Shown piece by piece: positions 54,883 to 64,000 of a DNA stretch of 64,000 bases (position 1 is its first letter; every line of letters begins with the position of its first letter). The DNA is from Acholoe squamosa (taxonomy: Eukaryota > Annelida > Polychaeta > Phyllodocida > Polynoidae): NCBI GenBank assembly GCA_949317995.1, contig OX439039.1, forward strand, positions 11,895,282-11,959,281, in the 5' to 3' direction. A program made the translations under genes and the position numbers. The notes beneath the pieces are model-generated. The model worked only from the letters and a program-made list of their open reading frames with translations. It searched no databases and was not told the origin of the DNA.

Positions 54883-55097
54883 TGGTGGGCTGAACTAGTC
54901 CAACCCAGCAATACTGATCACATATTGAAGGGTAGGTCCACTTTGACTGTTTTAGCTGTGCATCATTTGGGGTCTACAAAGTAATCCCTTGGCTCCCAGG
55001 TCTCATTAACCTCATCTACAGGACTGGCCTCTACCCCCCCCTCCACACACCTTCCCTTCTCCAACACTAGTGTTAGAGCACCCCATACCCTACCTGG
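54883..55097. other. Short unique interval
   Basis: Nothing recognised. Confidence 0.4.
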
Positions 55098-55600
55098 TCC
55101 TACATTCTGGGAAATAAGGCCAAATAAAAAAAAAAGGTTTGTTTCCAGTAACCTGACCGACCCTAGCACAACAGGGGCAAAATAAACCATGTTTTTGTGA
55201 TTTTGAAGAATTTTGTCTCATTTTTTCATATTTCAAAGAAATTTTCATTACTTTTTAAGGATTTTTCCTGTACCCTTTTTTGTGTTCTTCCCCTCTCTCA
55301 TAGTTGCCATTTTTCCCATCAATATTTTACAATGAAATCAAAGAATTTGATACATCCATTGATATGTGCCCTAACATTTCCTATATAAATGTAAAAAAAA
55401 AAAAATCCGACCTACCGACCCTAGCTCTTTGAGCTATGTTACTGGAAACACACCGATCATTTTTCTTGGCCTAACTGTTGTATTTACCAGGCATCCTTGT
55501 AAAACTGAACAGTGAACAGACATGATTGTAATGCACGGAAGCAATCTAGTTTTTAGAACGACGCCCCAGATAAAAGTACATTAAAGCATGTGTTGCAGCC
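55098..55600 (+). mobile_element. Family B MITE interrupted by family D
   Basis: The left tip (TACATTCTGGGAAATAA) precedes the insert. CTGTTGTATTTACCAGGCAT and CCTTGTAAAACTGAACAGTG follow it, matching the left half of family B. The right half fades by about 55600. Confidence 0.65.
55115..55474 (+). mobile_element. Family D MITE (PIF/Harbinger-like), nested, TAA duplication
   Basis: TAA|GGCCAAATAAAAAAAAAA to TTCTTGGCC|TAA, 360 bp, with GTTTCCAGTAACCTGACCGA inside the left end and its inverse at the right. The TAA is duplicated from the family B sequence AAATAACTG. Confidence 0.85.
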
Positions 55601-58165
55601 CTCAGGCTTACTTGAATATTGCTGATGACAACATACATCTCAAACTTTGTTGCATTACATATAGATCTCCTTTAGTGTTTTATCTATTTTACTATTGGCT
55701 CAAATCCCATATATATGATTACACAGAGCCCATTCAAATAAGGGATCTCTGATGACAGCATACCTCTTCAGAAAAATAGCCGAATAAACTGTTTATCTTC
55801 GAATCGTCAGCTTTATTGAAACTCTCCTGGAGGGGTTAAATGTACAACAGAAACTTGAGTTGCATTCTACATGCATGTCGATAGAGCACATGAGGTAATC
55901 TTGGGTGATCTTTCCATGGTTGACATGCACATGTGTGTGCTACAAGCCTGTATGGTAAAACCCCGTCCTCGATCATTTTTTTTTTGTAGTCTACATCATA
56001 GCTTTAGATTAAAAAACACACAATGCACTCAGTCTGTCAGCATTACATGTCCATCTACGAAACCCATACTCTGTTCTCAGGAGTGCATTCCACAATAATG
56101 GAAATCGATGTTATTGGCAAACGCCCTTTCGGCATAATTTGTACTGCAGAGAAAATATCATCACTCGGGAAGCAAAAGAGGGAACATCAGTCTTTTATAT
56201 CATTCAGTGCTAGGCATGTTTCTGTTGTGGTACTACTTGAAGGGGTGCTGTTGGTGCCAATATTCCTGGAAGGCCAAACCGTCTGGTGTTACCTAACCTT
56301 ACAAGCAGCGTTCATACAGAGACAAGGACATGTAGCTATTCCCCTGCCAACTCTGCACGGCACAACTACTATACCATGGAATAGATACCATGGAAGGCAC
56401 CTTTCTAACACTACCTGCTCAGGGGATGTGTTAAGGTGGTGATGAAATGAGAAAAGATCCAAAACGGCCTAAGTGTGTCCCAGTATTAGTCTATAGTATA
56501 AAGGTGTGGACTAGCCCAGTACCATGGCAAGTGATAATGTAGGTACCATAGGTATCCTACATACCTATGGCAAGCCAATTGGATCCTGGTATGCGCATGC
56601 AAAAGCTGATATTTTGCTAGAAAGTCCAGGTTTTTGGGGCACTAAACCAGATTATTGGCAGCAATACCAGGGTTTTTATGCAAACTCCAAATTTTTTTAG
56701 AGTTTACCCAATCAGCTTGTCATTCATACCTCCCAATGCATAACTGGCCTATATGAGGCCAAAACACTTATCAAGAATACAAAGTTATGATATCATAACC
56801 TAACATGTATAGCCTTACTTAAACCATACCCCATAAATCTGATGCTAATCCCAATGCAGGCATCTCCTGTTCATCCACTGGGCTGATATTCGGGTATCCA
56901 AAAGCATTTATGCATCAATTAGTGACAGGCAAGGTAACAAGGATTATGATGGATAGATCTTGGTGACGTCCTTATTCCGACAGCCTATGTTGAAGCCATA
57001 GTATCTTTATTGGTATAGATGATAGGCACTTCCAGTCTCTCACATATCTTAATGCACATCAGTGTAGCCTATATTTAGATGATACTTTGTCCGCATGCAT
57101 AATACATAACGTGTGTCAGCCTCAGATATGGCTCTACCTGCCCTATGTATAGACCATGTTATTGATAGGCCTTCAGCCATTTTTATGGGGGAGTGACGCT
57201 CTGTCCTCCCACCAGTTTAATGACCTTCTAGATCTATTGGATATATTTTAAAGGATTTATAGTGTCTATGACCACTACACATGTACATATAGAATGATAA
57301 GAACTCGCCGACTGGGCCCTAGTCAGCCTGTTTTGATATATGTTACTTTTGGTCCATTGGATTGGATTCAGTGGGGTCGGATGTGAGACCAATTGTAAAC
57401 CGCAATGGTTTGGCCAATTGGGCTACATTAATCTTTTGTAATACCCAAAGTCCACTGGACCTCTGAAGACCAATTTGGAAATGCATTCCTCTATAAAACA
57501 GAAGCTCAGTGGGCTATGAGTTTTAAGTCACACACAGAGGCACTATGGACGTTGGGCATAACTCATACATGTTCGTAATCCACAATCAGTTGTGTCAACG
57601 TAGATTTTTGAGTGCCAATCATTCCCATCGTCAATGGAAACAAAAACAGGTCTGAAAGCCACACACAGACTGGAAGTGTTGCCACCAACCCCAGGGGAAC
57701 AGCACCCCACGATTGGCATTTAAATCTAAGCCACGCTTCATTACCTGGCATTGCATGTGTTCCGCCTGGCATGATTTCTCAGTAAAACTGCGAACCCAAT
57801 TTAGGCAGGCATTAGAATGTCAGTGTTTTCGCAGGATTTGTCAGCGGAAACAGCTTTGTGAGTCATAACTATACGGTAACAGCTTAAGTAGAAGCGTGGA
57901 AGAGAGCGTCAGACTTGTTTCGTCTAGCTACAGAGCAGTAATGCCAGGGACTACTAGCCATTGAGCCCAACTGAGCATCTATATAGTGTCTGGGTACCAA
58001 TCTTACGCAGTATACTTAAGGTGGCTCCCTCCTATGCAAAGTAGGCCCATTGCGCAAGTTTCTGAGGATATGGATTTTGTAGTTCATTTTCAAACCACTA
58101 GGAGCTCCCTGGTGGTGTGAGTAGCCCCAGAATTGTACACCAAGTCCACACAGGTAAAAGCTGGA
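55601..58165. other. Long non-coding stretch, nothing recognised
   Basis: About 2.5 kb. The 139-codon plus frame at 56023-56442 has no recognisable domain. A local inverted GTAGGTACCATAGGTATCCT / ACATACCTATGGCAAG cluster lies at 56537-56572, and CCAAT-type motifs at 57390-57425. Confidence 0.4.
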
Positions 58166-58230
58166 TCTGGCCGAGTCTTGAACACCCAGGTCAGAAGTCT
58201 AACAGCTTACCACTACACCACCAAGCCATG
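58166..58230 (-). other. tRNA-Arg-like SINE head
   Basis: On minus, TGGTGTAGTGG (A box) and GTTCAAGAC (B box) are perfect, and GACTTCTGACC resembles a tRNA-Arg(TCT) anticodon arm. Acceptor pairing is absent, so it is a tRNA-derived repeat. Confidence 0.6.
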
Positions 58231-58904
58231 TGTAAGAACCCAGTGTTGTAGGTTCTATACATAGGCCACTCAACACTATTTATTACTTTTTTACTTAAAA
58301 TGCCAAAAGCTTTAAAATATGCATGGGACCATATGTTCAAAATAGCCTATTTGGACTAGTAACATTATTAAGCTACATTCTGATTGATTTATAGAAATAT
58401 TTAGTTGTTCTAAGATATCTTTCTCTAAACATTTTTGCCAACACTATGTAATCCTATGACAAGCTCAGACTTCAAGATGAAATATCTTGGAAACTAGCCT
58501 GTGACCCCCCTATTTTCTTTTCATCAGTTGAATGGGCATGCAATGAAGGCCACATGGTAAAGGTTTGGTAAGGATTTAGTTACCTTTAGACCATGGGAGT
58601 GACCCATCTTAACAATGCTTTTATTATTGCTACATGTCAACAGAACACACATTGCTAGAAATGGTGGTTGCCCAGTGTAGGATTTCTAGGAGAACATGTC
58701 GTAGACTAAAGATTTTCCAACAAGAACATGTTTTAACTGACCTAATGCCAATACTTTGCCTCATTCTAATACAACGTCCAGTTTCTCATTCTCAGGTTGT
58801 TCCAGTATTATGTAGTGGCAGAGTTTTCTTGCAAGAGTTGCTTCTGTGAGAGCTATACGGGACCCTGTTCTGGTTTCCCTCTTGCACGCTCACCTTCCTC
58901 CAAA
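58231..58904. other. Non-coding AT-rich stretch
   Basis: Possibly transposon interior; no family is recognised. Confidence 0.35.
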
Positions 58905-59050
58905 TTTAACTCATTACATGCCTCATCATGCATGTTAATCACTAGTTGTGGCAATCGTGATGCATGGATGTGACCCTGGTGAGCAGTGCCCCTACTCTAG
59001 TGAGTGACCCACCAGGGCTGCATTCATGCATACTTCTGGCACCAGTGATG
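58905..59050. mobile_element. Family P fragment, second hairpin
   Basis: GTGACCCTGGTGAG faces GACCCACCAGGGCTGCATTC, followed by ATGCATAC. Here GGTG/CACC replaces the usual GGCG/CGCC on both arms. Confidence 0.55.
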
Positions 59051-59059
59051 ATGATCCTA

Positions 59060-59289
59060 CACACTGTAAAAAAAGATGTTGTCAAAATAAACGTGAAATC
59101 CTTGTCCAAATCCGTCAGAGATTTGTCTTTTCTTTCTGCGAAATTCCTTGTGCTACTCTACTTAACTGTACTATTAACTGGATTTTCTTTGTAGAAACTG
59201 CACTGATTTACTGCAATATGATTATGATGGTGCAGTACTTAGATTTATGAGGACACCTGGTAGATTCAACAATAAAGGTTTCCCATGAT
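59060..59289 (-). mobile_element. Family B MITE
   Basis: It starts CACACTGTAAAAAAAGATGT and ends ACACCTGGTAGATTCAACAA on the plus strand, i.e. inverted relative to 51.2 kb. The interior is diverged. Confidence 0.65.
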
Positions 59290-59375
59290 GCACCCATACT
59301 GCTACTGGCAGGACAGCAAAGGAATCCTGACCTACAGCAATTTGGTGATCCTTCAACTCGCAGCGTAGGACCTGC

Positions 59376-59530
59376 CAGGGGCGTAGGAAGCAGATTTTTA
59401 TTGGGGGGGGGGCAGGGGTTTCGGTTGGGGGGGGCTGCTATATTTTTATATAGGCTTATATAGGGAACCTCCTCATTATTGTGGGGGGGGGCCCAGGCCC
59501 CCCTACCCCCCCCCTTTTCCTACGCCCCTG
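59376..59530. mobile_element. Family E MITE, short form, 155 bp
   Basis: CAGGGGCGTAGGAA at the left is mirrored by TTCCTACGCCCCTG at the right, perfect over 14 bp, with G/C runs inside. No 5-bp duplication is visible at this site. Confidence 0.75.
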
Positions 59531-60518
59531 ATTCATAAACGTATCATTTCTACCTATCTCAGGGGATAGATGCACACTTGGATGTTTGTCATGATACATC
59601 AATGCAGTTCTGGCAGGTTCTGGTACATCATCACAGCAAAGGAGCATCAGACTAGATATATTCTGTGTTCCCATAAGTGTTAATGCAGGTGCAGGTCCCT
59701 CCTCCCCTCCCCCACCCCTTCCCCATCACCCTTCAGCACACGTACACCCCACCTTTTGTCAGGCCTGTCACTCTGCATACAAATCAACAACGCCTGGCAT
59801 AAAACGATCTATGCGAAGGGGCGGCAGATTAATAAAGCCAATTACACATGGCCCGCCCCCGACCCGGGCTAGTCAGCCAGGTGGAAGCTGCTGCAGCGCC
59901 TGAGCAGCTCCTGCGGTGCTCAGGTAGCGTGTGACGAGCAGCTCAGTGGGCCTACTGCCGACCCTGCTGCTCATTGGGCTTCATGCTTAGCGCCTATGAT
60001 TTAGGCTAGTAGACTGGTATCAATTTGAGCGTGTGTTATGGAGTGGCCATTTTCTAAAAACAGGGGGAGAGGGTGGGGGGCCAAAAAAGTCAGACCCCTA
60101 TTACTGGAGCAAAAAGAAATTCACCCCTTATGAGTGAAAATGATTGCAAGCTACGAAAGAATAAAAGAGGGGCGGGGGGGCATACACATTTCAGATCCCT
60201 CCGGGGGAGGTGTGGATCAGAAATTTCTCCTACAATTTGATTCCAGTCTATAGAAGCAATGCTATATTCCTTACTCGCTGGTCCTGTATTGTGGGCCTCC
60301 ATTGCTTGGTATGGTGCTGGTGAGGTAAACACTAATACGAGAGTGTTGATCATGAGGGTGAATATGCTCTAAATACCTTGGAATATCCCACCCAGATGTG
60401 GATACAGCAGCAGTAGACAGCAAAATGTATTTACCTGCAAATATACAAAAAAGAGAACATTGGTCAGAGAATTTCAACGCTATAGATTAGAATACATGAG
60501 CAGTAGAGTAACGGCTCC
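59531..60518. other. Non-coding stretch, mixed composition
   Basis: 59790-59950 is GC-rich and repeat-poor, with GCAGATTAATAAAGCCAATT. Faint family P traces (GTCATGATACATCAATGCAG) lie at 59588-59640. No gene. Confidence 0.35.
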
Positions 60519-61312
60519 CAATAGCGGACAAGCCCAAATTACGGACACTTTAATATAATAGGAGTGCCTAGATCGATTAGATATGATGAAATGAGCTGAT
60601 AATGATATTAGATGATTGGTATGTATACCTACTAATTATAGGACCTGAAAAAATAAAATATGTAAATGAGGAATGTATATAGAACTGCAGTTATCACAAG
60701 GGGGGGGGGCTGATACAATGTCTGGGGCTGTTGGTGTTAACAGCATAGCTGAGCCTTATACCAAGGTTTGACTGATAAGAGGGGCTGTTCTAAATTATAT
60801 ATCAAAGTTGATTTGGTGATAATGGGTTCATCTGAACCACATACTACATGGGTGCCCAGGTTTTCTACGACTTCAAAATGTTAATAGCCCTTATTAATGT
60901 TATATATAATTGCAAGTATTTTTCATTAGGGGTACCTTATAGCGGACAACTTTCAAATCCTAGTATGTCTTGCATTGATTCTAGCTATAACCCTTCAGTT
61001 CTGCTTATATACTGTTTTCATATCATGTGAGTGCATCTCTACATGAACATTATGTGCAAACACATGCTCTTTGAAAGAAACCATATGGGGTTCATAATCC
61101 TGATATAAAACAACAGACCTTTGCAGCTGATTTGGGTCCATATCTCTAACCTCATGTATATAGAGGAGATCAGAGAATCCATGTACCAATGGTAAGGTAA
61201 ATATGAAATAATGTTATACAAGAAAGAAATATTACATAATAATGATTTTGTGTAAGCTATCCAAAAGGCAAATATTTTGTCCGCTATTAGGTGCATATGT
61301 CCGCTATTAGTT
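60519..61312. mobile_element. Transposon-like element with AATAGCGGACA terminal repeats
   Basis: CAATAGCGGACAAGCC and AATTACGGACAC occur at the left. TTTTGTCCGCTATTAGG and ATGTCCGCTATTAG occur inverted at the right, with an internal TTATAGCGGACAAC at 60938. The doubled subterminal motif on both sides of about 790 bp suggests a non-autonomous DNA transposon. Frames inside are unrecognised. Confidence 0.55.
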
Positions 61313-61776
61313 GCCACATCAAACCTTTTATCAGCTTGATTTATGCAAGGTAAAACCACCTTATCATCGGTTACACAAGTGTTATGGCTATCATATTTGC
61401 AAGTAGGAATTCGATCAACCTTTTTTTATGATGGATATTTTGAGAGATAACCATTAACTCTCCGCCTATTGGGTCTTTTACTCTATGTTGCGCTAACATC
61501 AGATATTACTTTCACATGTAGGATATGCATGCAAGTGTAGGTTGCAACACAATGGGGGACTATCTCTCCACCTGAATCATCAGCCAGTGTGTCAGCATTT
61601 CATCATGCAGCCATAAACAATAATGGTGCTATTGGTATGCATAATTAAATAATAATGCAAAGGGTATACCGTCTATAGATCCCCTTTCTAACCGAGTTTG
61701 AGAAGAGAAAAGAAAAAAAAACAAATCTCGAACCCTTTTGAGGGCTTTCTCCACTCATAATACAGTCAGATATATG

Positions 61777-61777
<1 letters not shown>
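61313..61777. other. Non-coding stretch, nothing recognised
   Basis: AT-rich unique DNA. Confidence 0.4.
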
Positions 61778-61827
<50 letters not shown>

Positions 61828-61828
61828 A

Positions 61829-61886
<58 letters not shown>
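61778..61886. repeat. (TCTA)n then (TA)n compound microsatellite
   Basis: About 45 bp of TATC/TCTA units lead into about 60 bp of TA. Confidence 0.97.
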
Positions 61887-61892
<6 letters not shown>

Positions 61893-62459
61893 CAGAGGAA
61901 TGATTATCTCTTTGCTGTACCAGCTCAAAGAGCAAACATAGTCCCTTGCTGAAATAATCTATGGGAATACAGTGATACTATATATATAATTTTCTATGAA
62001 TAGATATGTTTTAATCATATACTGGCTATGGGCACCAGTAAATATCTTTATTTCTGACCATAAAGCAGTCTCCATCTGGCCTACTGAGTGCACGACCCCA
62101 GTACACCATTAGACCAACTGAGGTGAATCAGACCTTTTGGTGAAGCGGGGTTGGGCAGGACATGGCTGGGCTGCACGTAGAGACTGTGGCGATCATGGCC
62201 TGGGGCGCTGGTATAGATCTAGGCACCCCCTGCACCCCACCCCATCCACACAGAGAACTACCCAGCCCAGGGGAAGAACCAGGGGTTAATTAGCCACAAA
62301 CTACTCCTTTTTTTACCTTATCCTCTTTGTATATATCAGAGGAATTTTATGTTTTCTTCCCTACTTTATTCTGTGTGTGGTTAATCACTATTACCCTTAT
62401 CATCTGTTGGATTTGGATGGCCCTTTATTGACTTTCTCCCTCAAGTATGGACCCTCTGT
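61887..62459. other. Non-coding stretch with a faint tRNA-like A box
   Basis: On minus, TTGGTCTAATGGTGTACTGG (near 62115) fits an A box, but no B box follows, so only a weak tRNA-derived trace. Confidence 0.3.
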
Positions 62460-62640
62460 AAAAACCCTTTAAGGGTTGTCTGATACATTAAAGCCCCGGT
62501 TCATTTATTAACATGTTGCACTGATGCATCTCAGGGGAGTAACTCGCCGGTGTTTTATTAGTGCATCATGCCTGCTCTGCGGAGGAAGCACTGGCAGGTT
62601 ACAAAACAAGGCTTCATTTATGCATCATACCACCAACGCC
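62460..62640. mobile_element. Family P copy
   Basis: AACCCTTTAAGGGTTGTCTGA at the left, then GAGTAACTCGCCGGTG and TTAGTGCATCATGCCTGCTC, then TTTATGCATCATACC. Hairpins are worn. Confidence 0.5.
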
Positions 62641-62937
62641 TACACATTATTAAAGCAAAATATGGCCCTTATAGTGATACATACATATCCCAGGCCCTAT
62701 CCCTTTGGTAGATGAACCTAGCTTGGCACACCTTCACAGAGGGCCCCTACCGCCAGGAAGCCTTGTCGTCAGTTGTAACTGCTGGTAGTTTTCCTGCCAG
62801 CTGCAGGTTTATGAAAACAGAGACACATTGTCAAGGTTGGTGAGGCAGAACAAGTCCATCACCCTGACTCTGCACTTTCCAGTGTACTACATAGCTACTT
62901 GTTGTGTCTTTATACCTTGGGAGGGTTTTGATCATGT
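62641..62937. other. Short unique interval
   Basis: Nothing recognised. Confidence 0.4.
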
Positions 62938-63140
62938 ATGCTGTAAGAAGTACCTGTTGAATCTACCTGGCATCCTTGTAAAATAGCTGCAAAAGAATGC
63001 AGTGAAGCAGTGTAGTTATTGCAATCAAGCTCCAGATGACAATAGATTGAAGAACTGTGTTACAAGGAATGGTGAAAGCATTGCCCCAAAGTTGCCAGAG
63101 AAACACCAGTAATTAGTGTATGGCACCTTTTTCACAGTTC
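62938..63140 (+). mobile_element. Family B MITE
   Basis: TGTAAGAAGTACCTGTTGAA, TCTACCTGGCATCCTTG, TGTTACAAGGAATGG, CCCCAAAGTTGCCAGAGA and TTTTTCACAG follow the family order with several gaps. Confidence 0.65.
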
Positions 63141-63708
63141 AGGAGTCTACCTCTTTGAGACTGCTCCCTGTGGGGCTGTTGTCTCTCAAAAGGCTCTTAA
63201 CCCTAAACAGATTTCTGTTTGAGGGTTGAACCGACCATGGAGTCTTATTGCTCAAAAGTATTCCTAAAGCATAAATGATTCTGAAACGCAAATATTAAGG
63301 AGTAACTCAAATACTTAAACCCATGGCATTTGCCCTAATCCGAGGGCCTGCCATCGCGATGACATTCTTTTTAGATCTGTAAGAACAGATATTAGAAACC
63401 AATCCTTATTTCCCCCCACTACATTCCCTCTGACTGCCACTTCAACCAAATTCCATCCGAATCAAGACAGGCAGGAAATATCAAATTAGAAAATGATCAT
63501 TATTACTCTAAAAACCACAGGACTCCCCAAAAATTAAAATGCACCGCAACGGAAATGGTGATTAATGGCGCTAAAATTGGACGCTACAGCGACACTACTT
63601 TCTCATCATAAATAATCAGACGCTCTTCTCTGGATCTAATGACGTATTGACATCTTCACCCAAGGTGAAAAACCTTAATAACAGAGGCTCTTGGACGTGT
63701 TGGCAACC
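63141..63708. promoter_or_regulatory. Repeat-free segment, candidate regulatory DNA
   Basis: 63440-63660 holds AAATTAGAAAATGATCATTA, ATGGTGATTAATGGCGC and ATCATAAATAATCAGACG in a repeat-free, non-coding context that ends at the next MITE. The motifs fit homeodomain proteins; no other support. Confidence 0.25.
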
Positions 63709-63966
63709 TTAACTCTTTAAGGGCCGCTGGTACAGGAGTGCATCATGCTCATTGGTCTTCATGATGCACCAATAAAGTGCTGGCTAGACTGCTTGCTAGC
63801 ACTTCATAGGAGAATCATTCCGACCCTCTGGGGCTGTATCAACCCCGTAAGGTTGTCATGATGCATGAATACAGCCCTGGCGCGTAACTCGCCAGGGCTG
63901 CATTTATAGATCATGGCGTACAGTGGACCTGATGCATTGATTCATTAGTCATTCTTAATGGGTTAA
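63709..63966 (+). mobile_element. Family P double-hairpin MITE, reference copy, TTAA at both ends
   Basis: It opens TTAACTCTTTAAGGGCCGCT and closes TTCTTAATGGGTTAA. The first hairpin (AATAAAGTGCTGGC ... GCTAGCACTTCAT), the middle CCGACCCTCTGGGGCTGTAT and a strong second hairpin (GAATACAGCCCTGGCG opposite CGCCAGGGCTGCATT) are all present in 258 bp. TTAA ends with CTTTAA/AAGGG-type termini suggest mobilisation by a piggyBac transposase; none is encoded in the window. Confidence 0.78.
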
Positions 63967-64000
63967 CTCCCTGTGTAATATTGATATTTTCTCAGTTTGC

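Noticed and set aside
56023-56442. 139-codon plus-strand frame
   Set aside because: Composition like its surroundings and no motif; treated as chance.
59588-59640. Additional family P copy
   Set aside because: A single GTCATGATRCATCAATGCAG-like match without ends or hairpin.
62075-62140. tRNA-derived sequence on the minus strand
   Set aside because: An A-box match only; no B box at the right distance.

Overview
The window looks like nuclear DNA of a marine invertebrate animal, and I found no host protein-coding gene in it. It is moderately AT-rich and full of simple repeats. It also carries many short non-autonomous transposons, tRNA-derived sequences and three copies of a SINE with an (ACTC)n tail. 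From memory, such a tail is common in molluscs and other lophotrochozoans, so a mollusc or relative is my best guess; the species cannot be fixed from this sequence. Nearly all open reading frames are short, look random, or are translations of CT/CTGT repeats. The exception is a decayed hAT-type DNA transposase gene on the minus strand at about 30.65-33.35 kb. The window is best read as a gene-poor interval or part of a very large intron.

Layout. 0-9 kb: an inverted/tandem repeat unit (1263-1835), a very long pyrimidine microsatellite (1990-2738), its purine counterpart (5031-5290) and a cluster of nuclear-receptor half-sites (7671-7887). 9-24 kb: mostly unique sequence with scattered MITEs. 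It includes a homeodomain-motif-rich stretch (15220-15425), a SINE (18397-18599) and a CTGTAAA-rich repeat (21775-22110). 24-34 kb: dense repeats, including (TA)n tracts flanking a hairpin, a double-hairpin MITE with a perfect 60-bp palindrome (27828-27887), a SINE nested in a MITE (29980-30191) and the hAT element. 34.5-36.1 kb: a cluster of inverted-repeat elements sharing one terminus. 36-44 kb: mostly unique, with a MITE carrying a CTCF-like motif and a third SINE. 44-64 kb: again dense in MITEs, with clear nested insertions.

At least seven short repeat families recur. P: about 20 copies of a double-hairpin element whose best copies end in TTAA, so piggyBac-like. B: about 12 copies, roughly 220 bp, ending in CACTGTAAAA. 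C: a GTTACTCCCTGCTC terminus. D: GGCCAA...TTGGCC with TAA target duplications, so PIF/Harbinger-like. E: CAGGGGCGTAGG or CAGTGGCGGAT ends with 5-bp duplications. G: GGTTTCTGACC ends. The seventh is the (ACTC)n SINE. Insertions of one into another give a relative order: P and B are older; D, E and the SINE are younger.

The most unusual signal is in family P. Its internal hairpin stems differ between copies, yet in several copies both arms carry matching changes, so pairing is kept. The remaining unique stretches contain motif-rich segments that may be cis-regulatory, but this cannot be shown without comparative data.
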